Assembly: GCA_947074105.1 (NCBI GenBank)
Contig: CAMTON010000013.1
Location: forward strand, 1 to 55,619
DNA length: 55,619 nucleotides
Origin: an uncultured Bacteroidales bacterium
GTDB lineage: Bacteria > Bacteroidota > Bacteroidia > Bacteroidales > JAUNSR01
Reading direction: 5' to 3'
Part shown: in pieces, positions 18,666-26,970 of the stretch
How the letters are laid out: each line of letters begins with the position of its first letter
Numbering within the stretch: position 1 is the stretch's first letter
Program-made: the position numbers and the translations under genes
The notes under the pieces: model-generated
The model's database searches: none
Told to the model about the DNA's origin: nothing
What the model saw: only the letters and a program-made list of their open reading frames with translations

Positions 18666-18689
18666 CTAACGTTTGAAAAGATCGAATAC

Positions 18690-20213
18690 ATGAATACTAC
18701 GAAATTATTAGCCTATGCCTTTCATAGCCGACTAAAAGTTATAGAGAGATACAAGCATGAAGTTGAGGAGATACAGTTGGCTGCACTGAGAAAAAATCTG
18801 TTTTTTTCCCGTGACAGTGAATATGGCAAAAGATATGATTTCTCAGCTATAAATACCTACGAACAATATAAAGAGAATGTTCCGCTGGCAAACTATGAGA
18901 CAATAAAGCATGATATTGAGAGAATGATGCGTGGAGAAAAAAATATTCTCTGGAGTAGTGATGTCCGCTGGTTTGCAAAATCTTCAGGAACTACGAATGA
19001 CAAAAGTAAATTTATTCCCGTAAGTAATGAAGCTCTTCAGGATTGTCATTTTCAGGGCGGAAAGGATTGCATTGCTCTTTACCTGGAAAATAATTCCGAT
19101 TCACGTTTTTTCTCGGGCAAAGGTCTTGTGCTTGGAGGAAGTCATGCTCCTGCTTCTGTAAATTCGGACATTCATACAGGTGATCTTTCAGCAATACTTA
19201 TTCATAATGCACCTGCACTTATTGATCTTGTGCGAACACCAAGAAAAGAAGTATTGCTAATGTCTGACTGGGAGAAGAAACTGCGTGCAATAGTGGAGGC
19301 TACAAGTTGTGAAAATGTAACAAGTCTATCCGGCGTACCTTCCTGGTTTTTGGTTTTTATAAAAAGTGTAATTCTTCATGAAGGCAAACAGAATCTTAGT
19401 GAAATATGGCCAAATCTGGAAGTTTTCTTTCACGGAGGTATAAGCTTTGATCCTTACAGAGATCAGTACCGTGAACTTATTCCATCGGAAAAGATGCATT
19501 TCATGGAAACTTATAATGCGTCAGAAGGATTCTTCGGAATACAGAGTAATCTGCTCGATCCCTCAATGCTTCTTATGATAGATCTTGGAATATTTTTCGA
19601 ATTCATACCAATTGAGGATATAGATTCGGATAATCCTCGTGTATATCCGTTGTGGGAAGTATCGACAGGAGTAAATTATGCGATAGTAATATCTACAAAT
19701 TCAGGTTTATGGAGATATATGATAGGTGATACGGTTATGTTCACATCTGCAAATCCATATAAATTCAAAATCACAGGTCGGACAAAATTGTTTATAAATG
19801 CCTTCGGTGAAGAGCTGATGGTTGCCAATGCTGAAAAAGCAATAGCAATAACATCTCTTAAAACCGGTGCGGTCGTTAAAGATTATACTGCTGCTCCGAC
19901 GTTTATGTCATGTAACAGCAAAGGACATCATTCATGGATTGTAGAGTTTGAAAAAGAGCCTGATTCAATAGATGTCTTTGCAGGCATTCTTGATGATGCT
20001 CTTCAGACACTTAATTCCGATTATGAAGCAAAGCGATATAAAGATATCTTTCTGTCTCGTCTTGAATTGACTAAAGCCCGTCCAAATCTTTTCCATGACT
20101 GGCTAAAATTAAATAATAAACTTGGTGGCCAGCATAAGATCCCGCGACTGAGTAACTCGCGTGAATATTATGAAGCCTTAATGAAAATGAATAATATGCC
20201 TGCGACGGTATAA
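18690..20213 (+). CDS. GH3 auxin-responsive-promoter family adenylating enzyme
   Basis: The 507-residue protein belongs to the acyl-acid-amido synthetase family named after plant GH3 (unrelated to glycoside hydrolase family 3). It shows the three ATP/AMP motifs of the family: S98-S-G-T-T-N-D-K-S-K (phosphate loop), A277-S-E-G in METYNASEGFFG, and SGLWRYMIGDTVMFT, equivalent to the plant YRxGD. Plant members conjugate amino acids to jasmonate or auxin through acyl-adenylates. Bacteroidota homologues are common but their substrates are not established. The start is ATG 18690 rather than TTG 18663, because a -7 element covers the latter. The gene stands alone, between divergent and terminator signals. 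Confidence 0.9.
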   Translation: MNTTKLLAYAFHSRLKVIERYKHEVEEIQLAALRKNLFFSRDSEYGKRYDFSAINTYEQYKENVPLANYETIKHDIERMMRGEKNILWSSDVRWFAKSSGTTNDKSKFIPVSNEALQDCHFQGGKDCIALYLENNSDSRFFSGKGLVLGGSHAPASVNSDIHTGDLSAILIHNAPALIDLVRTPRKEVLLMSDWEKKLRAIVEATSCENVTSLSGVPSWFLVFIKSVILHEGKQNLSEIWPNLEVFFHGGISFDPYRDQYRELIPSEKMHFMETYNASEGFFGIQSNLLDPSMLLMIDLGIFFEFIPIEDIDSDNPRVYPLWEVSTGVNYAIVISTNSGLWRYMIGDTVMFTSANPYKFKITGRTKLFINAFGEELMVANAEKAIAITSLKTGAVVKDYTAAPTFMSCNSKGHHSWIVEFEKEPDSIDVFAGILDDALQTLNSDYEAKRYKDIFLSRLELTKARPNLFHDWLKLNNKLGGQHKIPRLSNSREYYEALMKMNNMPATV

Positions 20214-20230
20214 TTTGATATATTGTAATG

Positions 20231-20276
20231 ATGCCCGATATGATTCTGTAATCTCAGTCATATCGGGCATTTTTTA
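20231..20276 (+). terminator. Intrinsic terminator of the GH3-auxin-family gene
   Basis: ATGCCCGATATGA and TCATATCGGGCAT form a 13-bp stem with a 14-nt loop, followed by TTTTT, 18 bp after the stop codon. Confidence 0.88.
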
Positions 20277-20494
20277 TGTATAATATTAATATGAATCTTT
20301 ATGATTGAAAATCTAAAACTCATTCATGAACTCTGAAAATAAAGACTGACATAATGTAACTTATCTCCTTAATCATTTTTTATATAGTAATGACGCAAAT
20401 AATAATGAATTTTATTTGCCGGGTATTGAAATATTTGTATATTTTAGAAAAAATGAATTAAATTTTGCTTTAACGATATTTGATAGTGAAAAAC

Positions 20495-22543
20495 ATGGGA
20501 CGAATATACATTATGTGTCTAATCATGATGTTTTTTTTCGGCAGTTGTATCGGAAAAAAAAATCAAAACAACGATGCTTCTCAAATTATAGAGAATATAA
20601 TTGAAAGTAAAAAAGATTCTATTTACAGTCATCCCGATATTGTCAGGGATTATTTTGAAAATGAACTTTTGCCTTCAGTAAATGACAGTACTGATTATTA
20701 TAAACTTAAACTTTTTATTTCTTATTGTGATTATCTGGCAGGAAATACATTAGATATTGAAAACGTTAATAAAGATGTTTTTGAGTATTGCAGCCATAAT
20801 GAAGAAGATAAACGTGTTGCTGCTCTTCAGGCTCTTGCGTATAATCATAAAGGAGTGTTCTATATGTATGATGGCAGACGTGATTCCGCATTGGCAAATT
20901 ATAAAGGTGGAATAAGTCACGCATATCGTGCTGAAGACGGAATGTGTATTATTAATCTATGTATAAATGTTGCAGATATGTATAGACAGGGAGGGGAACT
21001 GGTAGAATCCTCCCGTTATTACCGTCAGGCATTTAAGGTAGCGGATTCACTTAGCATAGAAGAACCGTTGTTTAGTATCTGTACAGGACTGGGGCAGATA
21101 TATGCCGATTTGAGAAATTTTGAGCTTTCTGATATGAATTTTGATATGGCAATTAATGATATCGAAAACAGAAGTCTTCAAGAAAAACATTTCTTTTATA
21201 ATTCACTTGGCAACAGATTTTATTTTGAAAACAAATATGACAGTGCTCTTGTATTTTTCAGGAAATCATATGTGGAGTCTCTAAATATTAAAAATCCAAT
21301 ATTCAAGACTATCGTTGAATGTAATATTGGTGAAATCTTTTCATTGCTTGGAATAAATGATTCAGCCAGATATTATCTAGATAAGGCCAATGTTTATATT
21401 TCCGGTATGAATCCGCCAGATGAAGGTTTCAGATTTTATATCAATTCACTTTATACTTATCTTGAAATCAAGGAAGGACATCTGGATAAGGCACGTAATT
21501 ATCTTGATCAGAAATATGATATGGCTGTGATAGGTCCTTCATATATATACCTTCATAATAAAAGGATGATGGAGTTTTATGAAAAGAAGAATGATCTGAA
21601 AAATGCCTATCCTTATTATAAGGAAGTTATACGATATGATGATTCACTAAGAAATATACAGAATCTGAGAAATATAGCAGAGGCTGATCTTCGGTATTCT
21701 CAGGATACGGCTTTTTTACATCAGAATATAATAATAGCGGAAGGCAAGGTCAGTGAGTCAAGACTTAAAATGACAATATTATTTATAGTAATACTTCTTC
21801 TTCTTGTAATTGCTGTGACATCAGCAGTGATAAGGACTTTAAGAAAGAATGCCCGAATAAGATATTCGCGCCAGATGGAGCAACTGACAGAGCTGAGAAT
21901 GGAAAATGTAAGAAACAGAGTTTCTCCTCATTTTATGTTTAACGTTATTAATACACTGATGCCTTCATTCGGAGAAAGAGAGGAACTTGCAAGACCGCTT
22001 AATCTTTTTGTCAGTGTAATAAGAGAAAATCTGAGGATATCAGAAAGTCTTACTGCAACTCTTTCTTCCGAAATAGATCTTGTAAAGAATTTTATAGAGC
22101 TACGACGAATATCCGGAAATCATACACCTGATGTAGTCTGGAATATATCATCCGATATACCGATGTCAGCTGAGATACTGTCGATGATTATACAGATTCC
22201 TGTTGAAAATGCACTTAAATATGCCTTTGTCGGAATAGAGCGTGACAATAATCAGATAATTATAGATATGTCTCTTTCTGATGGATATATTAATATAAGG
22301 ATTTCAGATAACGGAAGAGGATTTGTACCTACCGCTTTTGCCGGTTCGGGAAAAGGAACAGGAAACGGACTGAAAATGCTCTATAAGACAATTTCTATGC
22401 TTAATGCAAGAAATACATATAAGATAGAATTTAATATAAGCGATATATCATCGTCTGGACGAAAAGGGCGTGGAACGCTGGTTACTGCAGATATCCCTGT
22501 AATCTATAATTATTATTATCAGAAAGAGAGAAACATCGTTTAA
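20495..22543 (+). CDS. TPR-containing sensor histidine kinase of the LytS/YehU type
   Basis: The start is ATG 20495; a TTG at 20480 is less likely. The 682-residue protein begins with a signal that also fits a lipoprotein (MGRIYIMCLIMMFFFGSC, Cys 18). Residues about 30-400 are tetratricopeptide-like repeats expected in the periplasm. One membrane segment lies at about 426-449 (MTILFIVILLLLVIAVTSAVI). The cytoplasmic part is a His_kinase domain with phospho-acceptor H479 in VSPHFMFNVINT and an ATPase domain with N box (IPVENALKYAF), G1 (ISDNGRGF) and G2 (GTGNGLKMLYKTISMLN). The next gene, 14 bp away, encodes its response regulator. The stimulus is unknown. A lipid anchor plus a membrane helix would be unusual, so the Cys may be a chance lipobox. 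Confidence 0.92.
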   Translation: MGRIYIMCLIMMFFFGSCIGKKNQNNDASQIIENIIESKKDSIYSHPDIVRDYFENELLPSVNDSTDYYKLKLFISYCDYLAGNTLDIENVNKDVFEYCSHNEEDKRVAALQALAYNHKGVFYMYDGRRDSALANYKGGISHAYRAEDGMCIINLCINVADMYRQGGELVESSRYYRQAFKVADSLSIEEPLFSICTGLGQIYADLRNFELSDMNFDMAINDIENRSLQEKHFFYNSLGNRFYFENKYDSALVFFRKSYVESLNIKNPIFKTIVECNIGEIFSLLGINDSARYYLDKANVYISGMNPPDEGFRFYINSLYTYLEIKEGHLDKARNYLDQKYDMAVIGPSYIYLHNKRMMEFYEKKNDLKNAYPYYKEVIRYDDSLRNIQNLRNIAEADLRYSQDTAFLHQNIIIAEGKVSESRLKMTILFIVILLLLVIAVTSAVIRTLRKNARIRYSRQMEQLTELRMENVRNRVSPHFMFNVINTLMPSFGEREELARPLNLFVSVIRENLRISESLTATLSSEIDLVKNFIELRRISGNHTPDVVWNISSDIPMSAEILSMIIQIPVENALKYAFVGIERDNNQIIIDMSLSDGYINIRISDNGRGFVPTAFAGSGKGTGNGLKMLYKTISMLNARNTYKIEFNISDISSSGRKGRGTLVTADIPVIYNYYYQKERNIV

Positions 22544-22557
22544 AAAATGAAGTGAAT

Positions 22558-23322
22558 ATGATGACAAATAACAGACTGAAAACTGTGATAATAGATGATG
22601 AGCAAAGAGCAATTGAGAAACTCGCAGATGATCTGAAACTATATGGCAGTTTTGATGTAGCAGGTTATGCAACAGATCCTCTTAAAGGAGCAGAGATCAT
22701 AATGAACACTAAACCGGATGTTATATTTATGGATATTGAAATGCCGGGAATGACGGGTCTTGAACTAATTGAAAAGATACGTCCGATGCTTTCTCCTTAT
22801 GTATTTGTCGTTTTTTACAGTGCCTTTGACAAATACATGTTAGATGCGTTAAGAGCTTCAGCATTTGATTATCTTTTGAAACCATATAAGAAAGAGGAAC
22901 TTGATGAAATTGTCATAAGACTAAGAAACAGTGTTTCTGAAAACAAGGGAAACATAGAACAGTCACTCCGTGCGCTTATGAATATAGAAAAGAAATTTGC
23001 TATTCAGACTGTGACCGGCCTGCTTTTCGTAAAGGAAAAAGATCTTCTGTTTTTTGAATATCTTCCATGCAGATGCTGGCAGGTCAAAACAGCGGGATGT
23101 ACTCTTCACAGGCTTAAAGTAAATACAAAGGCAGAGGATATTCTTGCAATAAGCAGCTCTATGATACAGATCAGAAAAGATATGATAATAAACTCCGATT
23201 ATCTGGCATCTATAGACTCTGTTACTCTCAGATGTCATTTTTATCCTCCATTCTCAGATCTTGATATTCAGGCATCCAGAAGATATTTTCAGAAAGTAAG
23301 AGATATGATGGATATAATATAA
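22558..23322 (+). CDS. Response regulator with REC and divergent LytTR-type DNA-binding domain
   Basis: This protein of about 254 residues is the partner of the upstream sensor kinase. A GTG (22552) and two ATGs (22558, 22561) are close together; 22558 is taken. The receiver domain (residues about 8-125) has the acidic pair in IIDDEQ, the phospho-acceptor D59 in FMDIEMPGMTG and the conserved Lys in LLKPYKKEEL. The C-terminal part (about 145-254) has the length and spacing of a LytTR domain (DLLFFEYLPCRCWQVKTAG ... QIRKDMIINSDYLASID) but is diverged from the consensus. It should bind DNA upstream of unknown targets. No target sites can be assigned here; the 1.1 kb non-coding region just downstream is a candidate. 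Confidence 0.9.
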   Translation: MMTNNRLKTVIIDDEQRAIEKLADDLKLYGSFDVAGYATDPLKGAEIIMNTKPDVIFMDIEMPGMTGLELIEKIRPMLSPYVFVVFYSAFDKYMLDALRASAFDYLLKPYKKEELDEIVIRLRNSVSENKGNIEQSLRALMNIEKKFAIQTVTGLLFVKEKDLLFFEYLPCRCWQVKTAGCTLHRLKVNTKAEDILAISSSMIQIRKDMIINSDYLASIDSVTLRCHFYPPFSDLDIQASRRYFQKVRDMMDII

Positions 23323-23430
23323 TGAAAAAATAATTACCGTTCAGGCATTCTTTCATACCGCTTGGACATAATGAAGGTAATTCAGGCATAAATAGCTGAT
23401 TTGCCGTTTTTTTATTGATAGTCAAAAGAT

Positions 23431-23438
23431 TATATTTG
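23431..23438 (+). promoter_or_regulatory. Possible -7 promoter element (TATATTTG) of an unannotated transcript
   Basis: TATATTTG matches TAnnTTTG. Upstream TTTG (23400-23403) is 27 bp away, longer than usual, so the promoter call is weak. The only downstream content is the hairpin region and an orphan terminator. Confidence 0.25.
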
Positions 23439-23925
23439 TTACACAGATGATAAAAGAATGGATATTAATAGCATAAAAAGCTGTAAAAATTCATCATTCT
23501 TTTAATCATCAAAGGAAATAATAAAAAGAAGGAATGACAGCGTATTTCCGGTTTAAGCATAATGCCTGCGGTGGCATGAAGCTTAAATGATGCAGAGGCA
23601 TCATAAACTATATTATACCGTTAATGCAAAGTTTATTCAATTAGTGTTTTATTATTTGTGCAGATTCAGATAACTGCCGGATATCGCGGGAAACCTTCTT
23701 TTTTATTTTTTAATCTGTCAATAAATTGAAAGTCTGGGAAATTCAGAAAAGATAAATGGGAATTTCATTGTGATAACGATCTGAGATAGATGATCTAAAA
23801 CCGGATTCTTCTGAAAAATATAATATTCATAAAGTAAAGTTAGCATAAAATTAAAGTTGATATAGTTGAGGTACAATATTATCAAATATAAAAATTAATT
23901 ATTCCGGTTTTAATTTTCTTATTAT

Positions 23926-23957
23926 AAAGGGTCTCTGAAGAAGAGGCCCTTTTTTAT
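23926..23957 (+). terminator. Orphan intrinsic terminator
   Basis: AAAGGGTCTC and GAGGCCCTTT pair with one G-T around a 7-nt loop, and a T-tract follows. The nearest upstream plus-strand gene ends 600 bp away, so this may end a small RNA. Confidence 0.7.
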
Positions 23958-24200
23958 TTTCCTGAAAGTTTGAAAAGTGTTTTGTATTTACCTTATGAAA
24001 AAATAATCGATCTCTTGACTGATATTTTTAACCGCTTAGTAACGACCTGTTCCGTTTAGGCAGAAACATATGTTTTTATAATGAATTAAGTATATAAGGA
24101 GATTGTTATAAACTTAAAAATATTAGGTTGTTGATTAGAAAAGGAATTGTATAGTTAAACATTTTCAGAAATAATTTTTTCACATTTTATTAATTTGAGG

Positions 24201-24230
24201 AAAGGTGCCCGGGACGGGTACCTTTTTATT
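24201..24230 (+). terminator. Second orphan intrinsic terminator
   Basis: AAAGGTGCCCG and CGGGTACCTTT pair with one G-T around a 3-nt loop, followed by further Ts. It lies 240 bp after the first orphan terminator with no gene between. Confidence 0.7.
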
Positions 24231-24405
24231 TTGATTGAAAATTCATTATCCTCTTTTAACAGATATTTAACGAGGTCGTAATGTAATATGATGATTTGTT
24301 ATCATATTGAAATCTTTTTAACAATTAAAGTCGCCTTCTTATTACAAATCGCTCTTTTTTAATAATAAATTCAATCAATAAGCTCAAATAATTCTAAAAA
24401 AGGGC

Positions 24406-24413
24406 TATCTTTG
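24406..24413 (+). promoter_or_regulatory. -7 promoter element (TATCTTTG) for the CapD-like gene
   Basis: TATCTTTGC is a full match to the Bacteroidota -7 consensus, with an expected transcript start about 27 nt before the ATG at 24447. Confidence 0.6.
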
Positions 24414-24446
24414 CCGCTGTAAAAGTGCGTTTTTAGAAATAATAAA

Positions 24447-26474
24447 ATGGCTATTTGGAATAATGTGATTAGCAGACTGACAACGTGTCTGTCTGAGAAA
24501 TTAAATGAAAAGGGGATTCTTCAAGCTTATACCCCAAGATGGATAGTGTTTGTATTAGACATGTTACTTGTCGGAGTGTCGTATTCAGCGGTTGTATTGG
24601 TATTCAGCCTGCTTGCCGGTTCTATTCGAACGGGCGTGGCGGAAAGAATGTTGACTACTGTTCTCATATATGCTTTCTTCGAACTTGTGCTTAATATCTA
24701 TAAAGGAACAGTAAGATATTCGGGAATGGGAGAAATCGTGAGGTTATTTCTTTACTGTTTCTGTTGTATTGCTACTACCATTTCTGCATATACAATTCTG
24801 GCTTCATTTTCTGATATATTTACGGTATCTCCACTATGGGTTATCTTCCATGGTGTGATTTCTTTTATATTGATGTTCTCTTTCAGAGTATCGGTAAGAT
24901 ATGCCTATTATTTTCTTTCTGTTGCAAACAATAAAAGAAAAAGAGTTCTGATGTATGGTGTCGATCCTAATACGATTGCCATGGCTCAGCTTTTTGCCTC
25001 AGATATTTCATCGGAATATAAACCGGTGGCTTTCCTTGACGTTTACAGAACTTCAAAGAATATGAGAATAGGTGTAATGCAGGTTGAGAAGAAACCGGAT
25101 TCAGTTTCGGGATTGAAAGACCTTATGGATTCACTGGATACTGAAAGTCTTGTTTTTACAGCTGAAAGACTTGACGGTTTGACTCATGCTCAGATTGATG
25201 AGATTCTGAATGCAGGAATTAAATTGATGAAGATCGGCTCTACAAGCGATATCAATAGTGCCAAAACAACAGCTAAGATTTCTGTAAATGATATAAAAAT
25301 CGAAGATCTTCTTAACCGTGATGTTATTAAGACTGAAAATAGTATTGTTGCAGAGAAACATCGTGATAAAGTTGTTCTTGTAACAGGTGCGGCCGGATCG
25401 ATAGGTAGTGAAGTTGTTCTTCAGATTGCAGAATTCCGTCCAAAACTTCTTATCCTTATGGATCAGGCTGAGAGTCCGCTATACGATATGGAAATGAAGA
25501 TTAAGAGCGAGTTTAAAGATCTTAATTATCTTATTTTCATCGGAGACGTAAGAAATGAACAGCGTATGGTTGAACTTTTCGATACTCACCGTCCTGACGT
25601 TATATATCATGCTGCTGCTTATAAGCATGTGCCAATGATGGAACGATATCCTGCGGAGGCTATTAGAGTGAACGTAATGGGAACAAAGATGCTTGCTGAT
25701 CTTGCAGTAAAATATAATGCCCGTAAATTTGTAATGGTTTCTACTGATAAGGCAGTAAATCCGACTAATGTAATGGGAGCTTCAAAAAGAATCGCTGAGA
25801 TATACGTACAGTCTCTTTATCTTAATAACCGCAGTCATACAGACTCTAATGTTAAGACAACAAGATTCATTACAACACGTTTCGGTAATGTGCTTGGATC
25901 AAACGGATCTGTTGTACCTCTTTTCAAAAATCAGATTTCAAAAGGTGGTCCTGTTACCGTTACCCATAAAGATATCATACGTTATTTTATGACTATTCCG
26001 GAAGCTTGCCGTCTGGTGCTTGAAGCCGGATGTATGGGTAAAGGGGGTGAAATATTCGTATTCGATATGGGTGAGCCGGTTAAGATTTATGATCTTGCCA
26101 AAAGAATGATACGTCTTTCAGGTCTTGAACCGGGTAAAGATATCAATATTGTTGAAACAGGTCTGAGACCGGGAGAGAAGCTTTTCGAAGAACTTCTTAA
26201 TGATAAAGAAATTACTCTTCCTACACATAACAGAAAGATCATGGTTGCTAAAGTAAGAGAATACGATTATCAGCTTGTTAATGATAAGGTATGTGATCTT
26301 GTAGCAGCAGCTATAGAAGGAAACAATGAAGAGACTGTAAGAAGAATGAAACGTATCGTTCCTGAGTTCAAAAGCAAAAATTCTATTTATGAAAAACTAG
26401 ATAAAGAATTTGAAGGATTAGAACCGGAACTTAACGAAACTCATGAAGGCAAGGTTATAAAACTTTTGGCTTAA
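24447..26474 (+). CDS. Membrane-bound nucleotide-sugar epimerase/4,6-dehydratase, CapD/PglF/FlaA1 type
   Basis: The 675-residue protein has an N-terminal region with about four membrane helices (residues about 30-165: VFVLDMLLVGVSYSAVVLVFSLLAG, LTTVLIYAFFELVLNIY, LFLYCFCCIATTISAYTIL, VIFHGVISFILMFSF). A CoA-binding-like Rossmann domain follows, then a C-terminal extended SDR domain. The SDR domain shows T313-G-A-A-G-S-I-G-S (NAD(P)-binding), AAAYKHVPMMERYP and STDKAVNPTNVMGASKR. Such enzymes make UDP-4-keto-6-deoxy sugars from UDP-GlcNAc as a first step towards unusual surface sugars. The product may feed the glycosyltransferases located 8-14 kb upstream, but that link is inference. It has its own promoter and terminator, so it is probably monocistronic. 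Confidence 0.93.
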   Translation: MAIWNNVISRLTTCLSEKLNEKGILQAYTPRWIVFVLDMLLVGVSYSAVVLVFSLLAGSIRTGVAERMLTTVLIYAFFELVLNIYKGTVRYSGMGEIVRLFLYCFCCIATTISAYTILASFSDIFTVSPLWVIFHGVISFILMFSFRVSVRYAYYFLSVANNKRKRVLMYGVDPNTIAMAQLFASDISSEYKPVAFLDVYRTSKNMRIGVMQVEKKPDSVSGLKDLMDSLDTESLVFTAERLDGLTHAQIDEILNAGIKLMKIGSTSDINSAKTTAKISVNDIKIEDLLNRDVIKTENSIVAEKHRDKVVLVTGAAGSIGSEVVLQIAEFRPKLLILMDQAESPLYDMEMKIKSEFKDLNYLIFIGDVRNEQRMVELFDTHRPDVIYHAAAYKHVPMMERYPAEAIRVNVMGTKMLADLAVKYNARKFVMVSTDKAVNPTNVMGASKRIAEIYVQSLYLNNRSHTDSNVKTTRFITTRFGNVLGSNGSVVPLFKNQISKGGPVTVTHKDIIRYFMTIPEACRLVLEAGCMGKGGEIFVFDMGEPVKIYDLAKRMIRLSGLEPGKDINIVETGLRPGEKLFEELLNDKEITLPTHNRKIMVAKVREYDYQLVNDKVCDLVAAAIEGNNEETVRRMKRIVPEFKSKNSIYEKLDKEFEGLEPELNETHEGKVIKLLA

Positions 26475-26624
26475 AAATTGAAATAGTTTTTTTCTGATGT
26501 TATTCGGAATTATTATAAAAACAATAAAGAAGAACATATAATAAATCTTTACAAAAATAGTTTCTAATCTATGGTTTGCCTGGGTGGTAAAAGGTAAATA
26601 GCAGAAGGTTAGATAGTTATAGGT

Positions 26625-26668
26625 AATAAAGCGTTAATTCTTATTATAGAATTAACGCTTTATTTTGT
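26625..26668 (+). terminator. Intrinsic terminator downstream of the CapD-like gene
   Basis: AATAAAGCGTTAATTC and GAATTAACGCTTTATT form a perfect 16-bp stem with an 8-nt loop, followed by TTGTTT. Confidence 0.85.
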
Positions 26669-26677
26669 TTAAAACAG

Positions 26678-26725
26678 TATGCCATATTTTTTCAGTATTA
26701 AACGATATTGATTAAATATGGCATA
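26678..26725 (+). repeat. Perfect 12-bp inverted repeat next to the terminator
   Basis: TATGCCATATTT (26678-26689) and AAATATGGCATA (26714-26725) are perfect complements with a 24-nt spacer and are followed by TTTTA. It may be a backup terminator, the end of a small RNA or an operator; I cannot decide. Confidence 0.55.
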
Positions 26726-26970
26726 TTTTATAATAAATTAACACATTGCAGCGAACATTAGCGGGTTAAAAAACGTTTTACCTTCGTAAATATTATTATA
26801 TATATTTTAGTATTTTATAAACTAAAATAAAAAATAATTGTTAATACTAAACCTAAGGATGTAAATTTCTCTAAATATTATAGTTAAGGGTATATTTTGA
26901 ATTTAAGGAAAGGTAATGATTTAGAGAATTGAATATTTGTGAATACTTATAACTTATTAAACCAAAAACT

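Larger units (their letters stand above)
18216..18689. other. Divergent intergenic region, AT-rich, two promoters, no gene
   Basis: This stretch of about 470 bp separates divergent genes. It contains a minus-strand TAACTTTG box (18366-18359) for the propeller lipoprotein, a plus-strand TAAATTTG box (18658-18665) for the next gene, and a second plus-strand TAATTTTG at 18423-18430 that is too far from the gene to judge. An imperfect inverted repeat lies around 18292-18317. No other structure stands out. Confidence 0.5.
23323..24446. other. Gene-free region of 1.1 kb with two orphan terminators and RNA-like hairpins
   Basis: I find no convincing protein gene. A TATATTTG box at 23431-23438 could be a promoter. 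At 23553-23604 two hairpins sit side by side. The first pairs TTAAGC (23553-23558) with GCTTAA (23581-23586) outside and ATGCC with GGCAT inside; the second is ATGATGC/GCATCAT (23587-23604). An 18-codon ORF (23535-23591, MTAYFRFKHNACGGMKLK) overlaps the first hairpin. Intrinsic terminators lie at 23926-23957 and 24201-24230, each preceded by more than 200 bp of AT-rich sequence without a gene. One or two small RNA genes are the simplest explanation. Confidence 0.45.
26475..26970. other. Intergenic region with two strong inverted repeats, no gene
   Basis: It contains the terminator at 26625-26668 and a second perfect inverted repeat at 26678-26725 (separate entries). A TACCTTCG at 26779-26786 resembles a -7 element with one mismatch and could drive the OmpA-like genes with a leader of about 180 nt. 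No coding sequence is visible. Confidence 0.55.

Noticed and set aside
20416..20604. Plus-strand ORF of 62 codons before the sensor kinase
   Set aside because: It overlaps the kinase signal peptide in another frame and encodes a Lys-rich low-complexity product.
24447..26474. Association of the CapD-like gene with a capsule locus
   Set aside because: No other capsule gene adjoins it; its own promoter and terminator suggest a separate housekeeping-like role, so no capsule operon is called.
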